A stretch of DNA of 64,000 bases from Neobacillus driksii (GCF_013409995.1 NZ_JACCBX010000009.1:186001-250000); one strand, 5' to 3'. Shown: positions 42,407 through 50,713, numbered from the stretch's first letter. Numbers and translations are program-made. The notes: generated by a model from the letters alone, not told the origin.

Positions 42407-42441
42407 AAAGGGCGACAGCTAAAGTAATAGTTGTCGCCCTT
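42407..42441 (+). terminator. rho-independent terminator
   Basis: AAGGGCGACA and TGTCGCCCTT arms after the SEDS gene. Confidence 0.75.
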
Positions 42442-42537
42442 CCCTTATTGAACTATCGGGTGCGTTGATCCAAGAAGGATTAACGCTTCTTTTTGTTGAA
42501 CTCTATTGAAGTAACGGTGCAGTTTAGTTGAATAAGG
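42442..42537 (+). repeat. CTAAC repeat, long form, near consensus
   Basis: Core TTGAACTATCGGGTGC, GTTGATCC/GGATTAAC hairpin with T run, then TTGAAGTAACGGTGCAG and TTTAGTTGAATAAGG. Confidence 0.85.
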
Positions 42538-42645
42538 TTTTGATTTAATTTCGAAAATAAAACATGTTTACTTCTCCATAATGAATTAATACTTTGAAAA
42601 CATTTTGTAAATAATAAGAAAAAAACATTGGAGTGTTAAGAAATA

Positions 42646-43650
42646 ATGGAGCATAACCCAGAACTTATTTCTTCAGAAGTTGCAGCATTATGGAGTGCCT
42701 TTATGCAGAATTCAATGGCTTATTGTATTGTCCAGCATTTTGCCAACGTAAATGAAGATGAAGATAGTACAGACATTATTCAAACTGCTATGAAAAATTG
42801 TAATTTTGTTGTAAATGAAGTCAAACAAATCTTTGAAAAAGAAACCCATGCGATACCTATTGGATTCACACATGAAGATGTAAACTTAAATGCGGGTCGA
42901 TTATATTCAGACCTTTTTACCTTGCGATATATTAAATACATGGCTGCGACTGGTACAGTAGCCGCAGCTGCTTTGCTTGAAGTGCTGGCACGAAAAGATA
43001 TAAGGGGATTTTTTGCGAAAACTTCTGAAATGTTTATGAAACTTTACAATGATACTTGTGACTTACTTCTTAAGAAAGGTGCTTTCATCCGTTCACCTAC
43101 CATTGCTCCAATGGAAAAAGCTGAATATCTTCAAAGCGAATCATTTCTATCAGGATTAATAGGTAAACATCGACCTTTAACTGCCATTGAACTAGCACAT
43201 ATTTGTAAAAATACAGAAACAAACTCAATTGGTAGAACATTTATAGCTGGTTTTTCCCAAACTGCTAAATCACCTGAAGTTAGAAAATATATGGAAAGAG
43301 GTGCGGAAATAGCCGCTAAGCATGAAACTGTTTTTAGACAAATATTGGTTGAAGATGAAGTGCCGTTACCAAGTACCTGGGATTCAAACATATCTCAATC
43401 CGCTGATTCACCATTTTCAGATAAGCTAATGATGTTTCATACTCTTAGCCTGAATGAAATTAGTGTTGCTGGCTACGGAGCTGCAATTGGTGCAAGCCTT
43501 AGAAAGGATATAGGTGGGCATTATACAAGGTTAGTGGCTGAAATACTTCAATATGCTCATGATGGAGCTCAATTGATGATTGAAAACAGGTGGTTGGAAC
43601 AACCTCCGCAAAATGTAGATAGGGATTCATTAAGGAATAGAAGTATCTAA
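42646..43650 (+). CDS. DUF3231 protein, paralogue 4
   Basis: A 334-residue two-half helical protein. SSEVAALWSAFMQNSMAYCIVQHFANV and AIELAHICKNTETNSIGRTFIAGFSQ open the halves; FSDKLMMFH and RWLEQPPQNVDR are shared. It is the fourth copy within 15 kb. The ribosome site GGAGTG is ten bases before the ATG. Function unknown; the family is spore-former specific as far as I know. Confidence 0.8.
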   Translation: MEHNPELISSEVAALWSAFMQNSMAYCIVQHFANVNEDEDSTDIIQTAMKNCNFVVNEVKQIFEKETHAIPIGFTHEDVNLNAGRLYSDLFTLRYIKYMAATGTVAAAALLEVLARKDIRGFFAKTSEMFMKLYNDTCDLLLKKGAFIRSPTIAPMEKAEYLQSESFLSGLIGKHRPLTAIELAHICKNTETNSIGRTFIAGFSQTAKSPEVRKYMERGAEIAAKHETVFRQILVEDEVPLPSTWDSNISQSADSPFSDKLMMFHTLSLNEISVAGYGAAIGASLRKDIGGHYTRLVAEILQYAHDGAQLMIENRWLEQPPQNVDRDSLRNRSI

Positions 43651-43667
43651 ACAATCAGTGTCTAATA

Positions 43668-43695
43668 CAGCGATTCTTTTGCAGGTCGCTTTTTA
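43668..43695 (+). terminator. weak terminator
   Basis: GCGA and TCGC arms with a short T run after DUF3231 paralogue 4. Confidence 0.45.
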
Positions 43696-43700
43696 TTTTT

Positions 43701-43799
43701 TGTTGTTCAACTAAAAGGTGTTAGAGTTTAACAATGAGTTGCTACGGCGGCTCTTTTTCTTTGTGAGCTAACGTTGTAGGTTTGGGAGTTGAAGAATGG
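43701..43799 (+). repeat. CTAAC repeat, long form
   Basis: Core TTCAACTAAAAGGTG, GAGTTGCTACGGCGGCTC hairpin with T run, then TTTGTGAGCTAACGTTGTAGG and TTTGGGAGTTGAAG. Confidence 0.7.
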
Positions 43800-43965
43800 A
43801 AAAAAAACTAATAAAACATTTTTCAATTTTTATGTTGAACGGTACTATACAATAGGTGAATATCAATAATTGTACAGATTAACTAGATAACTTGTCCCTG
43901 TCAATAATTACGATTTTTGCATTCAATATACTAGATAATAGATTTTTTGAAAGGTTGTGTTTGCT

Positions 43966-44496
43966 ATGGCAACATTAAGTACGGGACCTTTTGTGGTTCC
44001 CAGGCATACTTGCAACGGAAATCCTGTCAACTTCTTTTTTATAAGCTTTACAAATTTGAGTAATCGAATATTGACGGTAACATTAAAGATTCACCAAGTC
44101 TTCATTCAACCAAATGCGATTCACTCATCCTACACAAATCACCCACCATCACCTTGTACTCTGATACACCCACCAGCACTAATCAGAGTTAAACCAAATT
44201 CAGCAGTTATGCTCTCTCAATCGGTTGTCCCTCCTTTACCAATTAACAACAGTAATACGGCTTCAAACGACCAATTAGTATTGATCATTTCAATTAGTGG
44301 AAACGTAGATAAATCATCAAGAGACTTAATTCAAATCTGTGTCACAGGTGGTTTTTCATCTGATGGTGGCAGTTCTCTGAATGAGGCAGAACCAACAATG
44401 TTTTTCCGATATGCTGACTTTGTGGTAATTCATCGTAATGACTCCCCTAATCCTCCTCATCATCCCTTAGAACCTAATCATGATAAAGACAGCTAG
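43966..44496 (+). CDS. unrecognised protein, 176 aa
   Basis: Begins MATLSTGPFVVPRHTCNGNP and is rich in beta-forming, Pro, Ser, Asn and His residues: ILTVTLKIHQVF, LVLIISISGNVDKSSRDLIQIC, MFFRYADFVVIHRND, with a His/Pro-rich tail (SPNPPHHPLEPNHDKDS). No signal peptide and no membrane segment. The fold could be a beta-sandwich as in exosporium or coat surface proteins, but this is a guess. The start is ATG 43966 with AAAGG upstream. It lies between two CTAAC repeats. Confidence 0.5.
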   Translation: MATLSTGPFVVPRHTCNGNPVNFFFISFTNLSNRILTVTLKIHQVFIQPNAIHSSYTNHPPSPCTLIHPPALIRVKPNSAVMLSQSVVPPLPINNSNTASNDQLVLIISISGNVDKSSRDLIQICVTGGFSSDGGSSLNEAEPTMFFRYADFVVIHRNDSPNPPHHPLEPNHDKDS

Positions 44497-44580
44497 ATAA
44501 GATTTGAATAGTATTTTTAGACAGTTAATTTCTTAATGAGGAGGTATATTTGAACCATTAAGGGTCTATCCCTGAATCCT

Positions 44581-44670
44581 AATCAACTAAACGGCTGAGG
44601 CTCAAAATCAAGCTGTCATTTCGGCAGCTTTTCTTAATGCAATAAGGATGCAGGATAGCTCAAGAAAAAG
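44581..44670 (+). repeat. CTAAC repeat, long form
   Basis: Core TCAACTAAACGGCTGAGGC, AAGCTGTCATTTCGGCAGCTT hairpin, then TTAATGCAATAAGGATGCAGG and ATAGCTCAAG. Confidence 0.7.
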
Positions 44671-44783
44671 TCACAAATGATGTTGTTGAATTACCTTTTA
44701 TCACTGAATACTGTACTCAATCACATTTTCAATGTTATAAAAAAGCTTGGAATAAAGGAAAATGAAAATTATATGTAATTATT

Positions 44784-44815
44784 CCTTAACAAACCTACAT
44801 CGTTAGTTAAAGAAG
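44784..44815 (-). repeat. CTAAC repeat, right palindrome in inverted orientation
   Basis: Read on the minus strand: CTTTAACTAACGATGTAGG then TTTGTTAAGG. It lies downstream of the minus-strand gene at 44851, with the terminator-like hairpin between, so the repeat orientation follows the gene. Confidence 0.65.
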
Positions 44816-44850
44816 AAATAAAAAAGGAGCAACTTCTCAGTCACTCTTTA

Positions 44851-45015
44851 TTAACTATTTTTTGATTTTTGTTTATTCTGTTTGTAAATATAATCGATCC
44901 TGCTCATTGTCCTATATCCTAAAATACCAAGGATTATTGTATATATCGTTGTTAAAATTAAGCCAAGTATAGCAATCCAAAGTAAGGATGTTATCTTCTC
45001 TTTTTTGTTAAGCAC
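44851..45015 (-). CDS. small single-pass membrane protein, 54 aa
   Basis: One long hydrophobic segment (LLWIAILGLILTTIYTIILGIL) followed by a basic cytoplasmic tail ending KQNKQKSKNS. I place the start at GTG 45015, seven bases after GGAGGAGG. On its own strand it is followed by a hairpin with T run and an inverted CTAAC palindrome, so it looks like a complete unit turned around. No family is recognised. Confidence 0.55.
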   Translation of the reverse strand: MLNKKEKITSLLWIAILGLILTTIYTIILGILGYRTMSRIDYIYKQNKQKSKNS

Positions 45016-45107
45016 ACTAATAACCTCCTCCAATTAATCGTTATTATCTTGCACCTATTTAGGGAGATTATTCCAAGACCAAAATTTGGTATGTTTACAA
45101 GGTTCGT

Positions 45108-45132
45108 GCTGCCATTCACGGCAGTTTTTTAT
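45108..45132 (+). terminator. rho-independent terminator
   Basis: GCTGCC and GGCAG arms followed by six T, in a gene-free stretch after the inverted unit; possibly a leftover CTAAC-repeat hairpin. Confidence 0.55.
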
Positions 45133-45280
45133 ATGGTTAAGGGAGTGTAGGCAAGAGAAACAACTGTTAATTATTTTTTTCTATGGAACACTTATTTAGA
45201 TACGTTAAGTCTCAGGGAATTATATAAAAAAATAAAAGGGGTTAGTTTATAATTAAGAAAAAAAAGTATTTTCCTTAGCT

Positions 45281-45730
45281 ATGATAATCATTCCGTGGCT
45301 TTCTGTTCTGTTTGTGGATAAAAAGTCATTCTTCAGGTATTTACCAGTGGCAAGTTTTGTTAATTTATTTATTAGTGTTTTTAGTGTCATCAGTAATAAG
45401 AGAAGATGGTGGATAAATAAAAATCCATTTTCACCAGGAAACGTAGATTTTTCATACATTTTAGGACCATATTTTGTAGCAACGTTATGGATTTTTAAAC
45501 TAACTTACGGTAATTTTCCAAAATATTTGATTACCAATGTTTTACTAAATACTCTTAACGCTTTTCCAATGGCATATGTGTGGGAAAAGGTTGGTACATT
45601 TAAATTTAAAAAGATTAATCACATTGGTTGGTATTTTATTTGTATAATACTTTCGATTATTATTTACGGTTATCAATATTTAGTTGAAAAGACAATTGTA
45701 AATCAAAATAAGGTGAAATCAGAATTATAA
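45281..45730 (+). CDS. multi-pass membrane protein, paralogue B (N-terminus uncertain)
   Basis: Homologous by eye to the protein at 33315: IIIPWLSVLFV, FRYLP, KRRWW, LGPYFVATLWIFKLTYGNFPKY, KINHIGWY and YGYQYLVEK occur in the same order. The ATG at 45281 has no ribosome site. Upstream codons read EKKVFSLA in frame but lead only to a stop, so the true start (paralogue A has 13 more residues) may be lost. The gene may be impaired. Followed by a CTAAC repeat. Confidence 0.55.
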   Translation: MIIIPWLSVLFVDKKSFFRYLPVASFVNLFISVFSVISNKRRWWINKNPFSPGNVDFSYILGPYFVATLWIFKLTYGNFPKYLITNVLLNTLNAFPMAYVWEKVGTFKFKKINHIGWYFICIILSIIIYGYQYLVEKTIVNQNKVKSEL

Positions 45731-45749
45731 TATCCCTAAAGAAACATTT

Positions 45750-45828
45750 TGTACGTCTAACGGTTGCATTTCTTCAAGAAGGAGAAGTGCTCTTTTTTAT
45801 TGAACTAAAGGGGCAGGTTAATTTAATA
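45750..45828 (+). repeat. CTAAC repeat, long form
   Basis: Core ACGTCTAACGGTTGC, CTTCAAGAAGGAGAAG hairpin part with T run, then TTGAACTAAAGGGGCAGG and TTAATTTAATAA. Confidence 0.8.
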
Positions 45829-45897
45829 ATTTGGAAGGAAAGAAACACAAAAAAGAGAATTATTTGATATACCAGATTAAAGTAAGGAGAGGTAAAT

Positions 45898-46272
45898 ATG
45901 AGTAAATCATTTATTGAGCAAGTACATTATATTAGAATTCCTGTAAAAGATTTAGAACAGTCTACACAATGGTATAGAGATGTATTAGGGATTCAGTTAT
46001 TAAACATTACTGACGATCCATTTGCGATTTTTAAAGTTAATGAGGGAGCTTTTTTACTTATCTTAGTTCCAACTGACGATGAAACATTTGCCCACTTTAC
46101 AATTAATAATGAATCAGCTTTTAGTATTGGCTTTACAAGCCCAGAACTATCCGAATTTCGTCAACACCTAATTAATAATCAAGTTAAAGTCGAGGATATA
46201 CAAGAAAATATCGGTCATTCGTATTTCCACTTTTATGATCCTAATGGTAATAAACTTCAAGTACACTGGTAG
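45898..46272 (+). CDS. VOC (glyoxalase/bleomycin-resistance) superfamily protein
   Basis: A 124-residue protein with the paired beta-alpha-beta-beta-beta units of the VOC fold. VHYIRIPVKDLEQSTQWYRDVLGIQLL opens unit one; a metal-ligand-type His lies in QVHYIRIP, and SYFHFYDPNGNKLQVHW closes unit two. Members are metal-dependent lyases, isomerases or drug-binding proteins; the substrate is unknown. GGAGAGG precedes the ATG. It is a single-gene unit between CTAAC repeats. Confidence 0.85.
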   Translation: MSKSFIEQVHYIRIPVKDLEQSTQWYRDVLGIQLLNITDDPFAIFKVNEGAFLLILVPTDDETFAHFTINNESAFSIGFTSPELSEFRQHLINNQVKVEDIQENIGHSYFHFYDPNGNKLQVHW

Positions 46273-46286
46273 GAACGAAATAAATT

Positions 46287-46383
46287 TCCTTATTGCATTA
46301 ACGGGTGCTTTTGTAAATGATGATGATCGCTGTTGCGGTCATTTTTTCTTGTTGGACTAACGAAGCAGGATACTTAAAGAAGG
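46287..46383 (+). repeat. CTAAC repeat, long form
   Basis: Core GCATTAACGGGTGC, GATCGCTGTTGCGGTC hairpin with T run, then CTTGTTGGACTAACGAAGC and AGGATACTTAAAGAAGG. Confidence 0.85.
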
Positions 46384-46434
46384 TACAATTAAAAATAATA
46401 GAGAAATACTTATAGTATTGTAGGGAGGGGTTTT

Positions 46435-46854
46435 ATGGATTTAAGAATACATAGTGATTTTTCTAAATTGAGTCTTGATGAAATGAAGGAAATATATTCT
46501 TCTGTCGGTTGGACAAAGCATACAATAGAGATTATCAAGCAAATTTTCGAAGCAAGTAATGTCATAGCATTGGTTACAGTAAATGGTCGGATTATTGGAT
46601 TTGGTAGGGCGATGACAGATGGTGTTTTTAATGCAGCAATTTATGACGTTATAGTACATCCAGAATTTCAAAAACAAGGGATAGCGAGACAAATTATGGA
46701 GTATTTACTCGATAAACTAAGTAATATATCGTGCGTTCATTTAATTTCTACCTCTGGAAATGAGGATTTTTATAAGAAACTTGGATTAAAGAGAATTAAA
46801 ACAGGAATGGCAAGGTACTTAAACCCTAATCTAGCCAGTGAGTATTTAGAATAA
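46435..46854 (+). CDS. GNAT family N-acetyltransferase
   Basis: A 139-residue N-acetyltransferase: MKEIYSSVGWTKHTIEIIKQIF, IIGFGRAMTDGVFNAAIYDVIVHPEFQKQGIARQIMEYL with the acetyl-CoA loop QKQGIARQI, then GNEDFYKKLGLKRIKTGMARYL. The pattern resembles YpeA/PaiA-size acetyltransferases acting on small amines. AGGGAGGGG precedes the ATG. It is a single-gene unit between CTAAC repeats. Confidence 0.85.
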   Translation: MDLRIHSDFSKLSLDEMKEIYSSVGWTKHTIEIIKQIFEASNVIALVTVNGRIIGFGRAMTDGVFNAAIYDVIVHPEFQKQGIARQIMEYLLDKLSNISCVHLISTSGNEDFYKKLGLKRIKTGMARYLNPNLASEYLE

Positions 46855-46858
46855 CCAT

Positions 46859-46897
46859 TTTCTTGTTGTACTGACGGTACAGTATAGTGCAACAAGT
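46859..46897 (+). repeat. CTAAC repeat, right palindrome only
   Basis: CTTGTTGTACTGACGGTACAG then TATAGTGCAACAAG: outer arms CTTGTTG/CAACAAG pair perfectly. Confidence 0.7.
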
Positions 46898-46934
46898 ATT
46901 AGGGTTTTGTAACGAATTTTAAGGAGAGTTATTG

Positions 46935-47170
46935 TTGAAATACATAGAATTTGGTATAGGAAACACATGGTTGATAAGGACGGAAACAGAGTTAGAAGAT
47001 GGGACTGAATACGAGGAGAAAGGTATAGTAGGACCAATAAGATTCCACTCTTTGTACTAAGAATATGGATTGGTAATTCCGTTTTAATAATTGATTTAAT
47101 AGAGGGTATCAAGCGAGTGAATAAAAGCCGTAAAGAATTTAAATTTATTTTTGGTGTAGTCAGCAATTAA
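46935..47170 (+). pseudogene. frameshifted DUF3977 protein
   Basis: TTG start behind AAGGAGAG gives KYIEFGIGNTWLIRTETELED, then GTEYEEKGIVGPIRFHSLY and a stop. One base out of step the frame continues LRIWIGNSVLIIDLIEGIKRV, then NKSRKEFKFIFGVVSN. Together they match the DUF3977 family (about 80 residues). A single C appears to be missing at about 47058. Function of the family is unknown. Confidence 0.75.
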
Positions 47171-47174
47171 ATAT

Positions 47175-47256
47175 CTTCTTCAATAAACGGGTGCTTTACT
47201 TCAGTAAGGAGTAGAGCTTTTTGTTGTTCCACTAACGGGGCATTTAGTGAAGGAAT
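47175..47256 (+). repeat. CTAAC repeat, long form
   Basis: Core TTCAATAAACGGGTGC, ACTTCAGTAAGGAGT hairpin part with T run, then TTGTTCCACTAACGGGGC and ATTTAGTGAAGG. Confidence 0.8.
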
Positions 47257-47300
47257 CAGATTAAGCTCTGTAATTCTGGCGGGGACAAGCACCTGGATTT

Positions 47301-47356
47301 AGAAAAAGGCCATTACAAACCAAAACATAAAATATGTCTTGGTTCGTAAAGGCCTG
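47301..47356 (-). terminator. terminator of the minus-strand pair
   Basis: AGGCCTTTACGAACCAA and TTGGTTTGTAATGGCCT arms (minus strand) followed by TTTTT; it lies beyond the stop of the thiamine-binding-type gene. Confidence 0.75.
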
Positions 47357-47460
47357 ATTACTTATTTGATTTCCTTTTGAACTAATCAATCAAAAGAACC
47401 CATAGTCGAAGTATTTCATTTGACGGTCTACATATAAGGTTCCGCTTGGAAGGCAATTTC

Positions 47461-47760
47461 CTAACCCAAATGTTTCTCAACCTTTTCAATTTGCTGATCC
47501 ATATCCATTTGTTTATCCGTCCGATGGTCAATATTAATATTGGTAACGATTCGTTCCGGACCCACTTCAAGTGCTTTTTGATGCATTTGTTTGGCCGCTT
47601 CCCACAAATCGTCGATGTCGCCTTCTAAAACGGTTGATGTAGGTGTCAACTCATACTTTAAATCTTTTTCCTCAATGACCCTTACTTCATCGGTTACCTG
47701 TGTACTGAAACTTGGAGAATCTGTCCCAACTGGAACAATACTAATCTCTAATAATGGCAT
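47461..47760 (-). CDS. MTH1187-family thiamine-binding-type protein (YqgV-like)
   Basis: A 99-residue ferredoxin-like protein: MPLLEISIVPVGTDSPSFST, VIEEKDLKYELTPTSTVLEG and WEAAKQMHQKALEVGPERIVTNINIDHR match the MTH1187/YqgV family, which binds thiamine-like ligands as a tetramer. The start is ATG 47760 behind AAAGGGG; the frame upstream runs on without a ribosome site. It lies 58 bases after a CBS-domain gene on the same strand and may be co-transcribed with it. Confidence 0.8.
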   Translation of the reverse strand: MPLLEISIVPVGTDSPSFSTQVTDEVRVIEEKDLKYELTPTSTVLEGDIDDLWEAAKQMHQKALEVGPERIVTNINIDHRTDKQMDMDQQIEKVEKHLG

Positions 47761-47818
47761 GTTTGGCACCCCTTTGTTATTTTTCCAGTGGCACGTATCG
47801 GATACATTGGAATTTTGA

Positions 47819-48253
47819 TTAGAAGTTTGATTGTTTAGGTTCGGCAGGATTCGAAATATTCTTAAGGGCTTGTCCAGCTTCATAAGTCGACTGATTATTA
47901 ACAGCTAGATCACCTAGAGAGACGATTCCAACCAATTTGTCATCTTCCACAATAGGGAGACGGCGAATTTGGTGCTGGGACATGAGTCTTACCGCTTCCT
48001 CCACTGACATTTCTTTGCTTCCTTTTACAACATTGTCGGTTACTAATTCAGAAATCATGGAGTCACTCGAAAGATTATTGACAAATCCCTTTATAACAAT
48101 ATCTCGGTCGGTTACAATTCCTACTAATTTTTCATTATCACAAATTGGAACGGCCCCCACATCCAGTTCTTTCATTTTCATAGCAACCTCTTTACAAGTA
48201 CTTTCCGGACTACAGCTATCAACATTGGTAGTCATTACGTCAGCGACATTCAT
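47819..48253 (-). CDS. tandem CBS-domain protein
   Basis: A 144-residue protein of two CBS domains: VADVMTTNVDSCSPESTCKEVA to LVGIVTDRDIVIKGF, then VKGSKEMSVEEAVRLMSQHQIRRLPIVEDDKLVGIVSLGDLAV, plus a short polar tail. GIVTDRD and GIVSLGDL are the usual domain ends. CBS pairs bind adenine nucleotides. The start is ATG 48253 behind AAGGAGG. It resembles B. subtilis YhcV. It is upstream of the YqgV-like gene. Confidence 0.85.
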   Translation of the reverse strand: MNVADVMTTNVDSCSPESTCKEVAMKMKELDVGAVPICDNEKLVGIVTDRDIVIKGFVNNLSSDSMISELVTDNVVKGSKEMSVEEAVRLMSQHQIRRLPIVEDDKLVGIVSLGDLAVNNQSTYEAGQALKNISNPAEPKQSNF

Positions 48254-48364
48254 GCTCATTCCTCCTTTATGATGGTTCATTTTATTTACTACCCTCCACA
48301 CCATATGGTTAAACGTGATTTCTGGCATTAATCTTCGCTAATAATGTCATTAAGCATTTATTAT

Positions 48365-48428
48365 GGGACTTAAAGTGCAAGCGGAATGGGAATTGGATTG
48401 AAGTAACAGGGTAGATTAGTTGAAGAAT
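48365..48428 (+). repeat. CTAAC repeat, worn
   Basis: GACTTAAAGTGCAAGCGG, then TTGAAGTAACAGGGTAG and ATTAGTTGAAGAA; the hairpin part is not recognisable. Confidence 0.55.
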
Positions 48429-48478
48429 AATTTGGATATTTGTGGTAAAACCTTATTAAAAAAAGGAGATAGAATACA

Positions 48479-48730
48479 ATGCGAAATTACTTGGGAGTTG
48501 CTTCAATCACCATTTTTATTTTAACTTTTCTCTCTATGCAAATTTTTGTAATAGGAAAAGTATCAGGTGCAACAGGCAGTGCCATTCTAATGTTCGGCGT
48601 AGGGCTTTCAATTTTATTTGCATTATTTAGTCAAAAAGGAAGAATGAAAACAATCGTTTTAAGCCTTTATGGGGTACTAATTGTTGGCTTTGTAACTATA
48701 TCTATTCTCTTTGGAGTTGCTCATATGTAA
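48479..48730 (+). CDS. small membrane protein, 83 aa
   Basis: Three hydrophobic segments (about residues 4-25, 32-49 and 58-80) with a basic loop QKGRMK between the second and third. AAGGAG precedes the ATG. No family is recognised. It is a single-gene unit; a CTAAC left half follows its stop by a few bases. Confidence 0.6.
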   Translation: MRNYLGVASITIFILTFLSMQIFVIGKVSGATGSAILMFGVGLSILFALFSQKGRMKTIVLSLYGVLIVGFVTISILFGVAHM

Positions 48731-48795
48731 ATAACAGCGGGTGCATTCCTTCAAAAAGGGATGCTTTTTATATTGGGCAATTTAGTTAAAAAACC
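48731..48795 (+). repeat. CTAAC repeat, compressed
   Basis: AACAGCGGGTGC, GCATTCC..GGGATGC hairpin with T run, then only ATTGGGCAATTTAGTTAAAAAA as right end. Confidence 0.6.
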
Positions 48796-48838
48796 CTGTG
48801 GTATATAATTTTGTTTCTATATTCTCGTGGAGGTTGCT

Positions 48839-48904
48839 ATGAAGGAAATATTAAATAAGTTCAAAACTGAAATAAAGAAAATGGTGGATTTTATTAAGCT
48901 CTGA
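48839..48904 (+). CDS. possible peptide, 21 aa
   Basis: GTGGAGG precedes an ATG opening MKEILNKFKTEIKKMVDFIKL, an amphipathic basic helix. It may be a real small peptide or the remainder of a gene. Evidence is only the ribosome site. Confidence 0.25.
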   Translation: MKEILNKFKTEIKKMVDFIKL

Positions 48905-48980
48905 CGAGAAGGAATGACTTCTTCGGAAAAAACGAATAATAGAGCGTGCATATATAAAATGTATAAGGGTGTGCAAATTC

Positions 48981-49916
48981 ATGCGTGCAGTTGTCATCAA
49001 TGAATATGGTAGTAAAGATGTGTTAGAAGAGCAGGAGCTGCCGAAACCAGTAATAAAAGCAAACCAAGTACTTGTTGAGGTGTATGCAACTTCGATTAAT
49101 CCAATTGATTGGAAGCTTCGTGCGGGTTACTTGAAGCAGATGCTTGATTGGGCATTCCCAATTATCCTTGGCTGGGATGTAGCGGGTAAGATAGTTGAAG
49201 TTGGAAGTGAAGTGAAGGATTTTCAGGTCGGGGATGATATTTTTGCGCGGCCGGATACTACCGCTAAAGGTACTTATGCGGAATTTACGGCGGTGGATGA
49301 GGAATTGCTTGCAAAAAAGCCTAGCAATCTGACATTTGAAGAAGCTGCCTCAATTCCATTAGCCGGTTTAACCGCTTGGCAGTGTCTAGTGGACAATACA
49401 AAAGTCAAGCATGGAGATAAAGTACTCATCCACGCTGGAGCTGGTGGTGTAGGTAGTTTGGCCATTCAAATGGCAAAACATTTAGGTGCCCATGTCGCTA
49501 CAACAGCGAGTGAACAAAATGAAGCATATGTAAAAGAGCTGGGTTCAGATGAATTCATCAATTACCGCACACAAAAATTTGAAGAAGTATTACGTGATTT
49601 TGATGTGGTCATTGATACGATGGGCGGCGACATATTAAATAAAAGCTTCCAAGTATTAAAGCCTGGCGGCAGACTAGTAACGATTGCCGGACAACCCGAT
49701 CCAGCATTAATAGAAAAGTATCAAGTAACGGCAAGCTCCTATTGGTTGACGCCAAATGGGAAACAGCTAGGGGAATTAGGCGAACTACTTGAGAAAGGTA
49801 TACTTAAGCCTCAGGTGGGCAGTATCTTTGATTTTTCAACAAAAGCGTTACAAAAAGCACATGAATTAAGTGAGACACATCATGCTAAAGGGAAAATTGC
49901 CATTAAAGTTAAATAA
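48981..49916 (+). CDS. NADP-dependent quinone oxidoreductase-type protein
   Basis: A 311-residue zinc-independent medium-chain reductase/dehydrogenase. MRAVVINEYGSKDVLEEQEL, then SINPIDWKLRAGY, is the quinone-oxidoreductase start; VLIHAGAGGVGSLAIQMAKHLGA is the NADPH motif; GGRLVTIAGQPD follows. It has no zinc-ligand cysteines. The start is ATG 48981 behind AAGGGTG. It probably reduces quinones or alpha,beta-unsaturated carbonyls. It stands alone; its codon use is more GC-rich than that of the nearby small genes. Confidence 0.85.
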   Translation: MRAVVINEYGSKDVLEEQELPKPVIKANQVLVEVYATSINPIDWKLRAGYLKQMLDWAFPIILGWDVAGKIVEVGSEVKDFQVGDDIFARPDTTAKGTYAEFTAVDEELLAKKPSNLTFEEAASIPLAGLTAWQCLVDNTKVKHGDKVLIHAGAGGVGSLAIQMAKHLGAHVATTASEQNEAYVKELGSDEFINYRTQKFEEVLRDFDVVIDTMGGDILNKSFQVLKPGGRLVTIAGQPDPALIEKYQVTASSYWLTPNGKQLGELGELLEKGILKPQVGSIFDFSTKALQKAHELSETHHAKGKIAIKVK

Positions 49917-50076
49917 TCGGTACATAGCCCCTGCTTATTAAATAGCAATGAATCGTGATGAAACGGAAGGACTCACGATATGAAGTCGGAAAACGCAGCT
50001 CATTTTGGCTAAAATTCATGGCAGGGTTTCTTCGGGATACCGTCACTTGTGAGAATGGAAGTAAAATAAATGCAAT

Positions 50077-50116
50077 AAAAGGATGGGATCACCACAATGG
50101 TCCCGTCCTTTTATTA
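50077..50116 (+). terminator. rho-independent terminator
   Basis: AAAAGGATGGGA and TCCCGTCCTTTT arms; it ends transcription about 160 bases after the reductase gene. A short open frame at 49955-50152 runs through it and is unlikely to be a gene. Confidence 0.75.
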
Positions 50117-50191
50117 TGTATTTGCATCGATTTGGAACTTTTTACAAACTGAATCGTATTTACTAATAGGTAAAAACTAGGGGGAATGGTA

Positions 50192-50713
50192 TTGAAAAGA
50201 ATTTTATTAAGTATATTTGTTATATTTTTGCTCGTATCGTGCTCAAGTAAAACCCCATATGAATCTAGGAGTGCACAGTTACCTGACGACATTAAAAATG
50301 AAATCAAACCATTTCCAGTTGATATTAAAGATGAAATGCTTTTCCCTACTAAGTTACTTTCAGAAAAATATACAGTCGATTTCGGATACACAAGTGAACC
50401 TGTAAATGATCCTAATGGGAACATTGTGCTTAGTTATTTTATTTACGCCGATGAAAATAGTGATTGGAATATAACAATAAACACATTTCATAATCCTAGT
50501 TCCCCGAGTCACGAATTTAAAAATAATGAAACTGTGAAACTTAAAAACGGTATAGAAGCCACTTACAGTGAAACAAAAAACGGTTTACAAAAAGTAGTTT
50601 TATGGACGGATGACAATAGTACACAAGAAATTTCATTGATAGAAAATCCCGATAGAAATAAACCGATCTATACAAAAGAAGAATTTTTAGATGTCGTAAG
50701 CACCTTTAAATAA
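50192..50713 (+). CDS. hypothetical lipoprotein
   Basis: A 173-residue predicted lipoprotein. Signal peptide KRILLSIFVIFLLVSC with lipobox LVSC, then CSSKTPYESRSAQLPDDIKNEI. The mature part has strands such as YTVDFGYTSEPV and NIVLSYFIYADENSDWNITIN, then NGIEATYSETKNGLQKVVLW. TTG 50192 follows GGGGG at seven bases; ATG 50186 touches the ribosome site. Family not recognised; a surface role is likely. A CTAAC repeat follows. Confidence 0.65.
   Translation: MKRILLSIFVIFLLVSCSSKTPYESRSAQLPDDIKNEIKPFPVDIKDEMLFPTKLLSEKYTVDFGYTSEPVNDPNGNIVLSYFIYADENSDWNITINTFHNPSSPSHEFKNNETVKLKNGIEATYSETKNGLQKVVLWTDDNSTQEISLIENPDRNKPIYTKEEFLDVVSTFK

Noticed and set aside
49955..50152. A 65-codon open frame after the reductase gene
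   Set aside because: It reads through a strong terminator and the composition is not protein-like.
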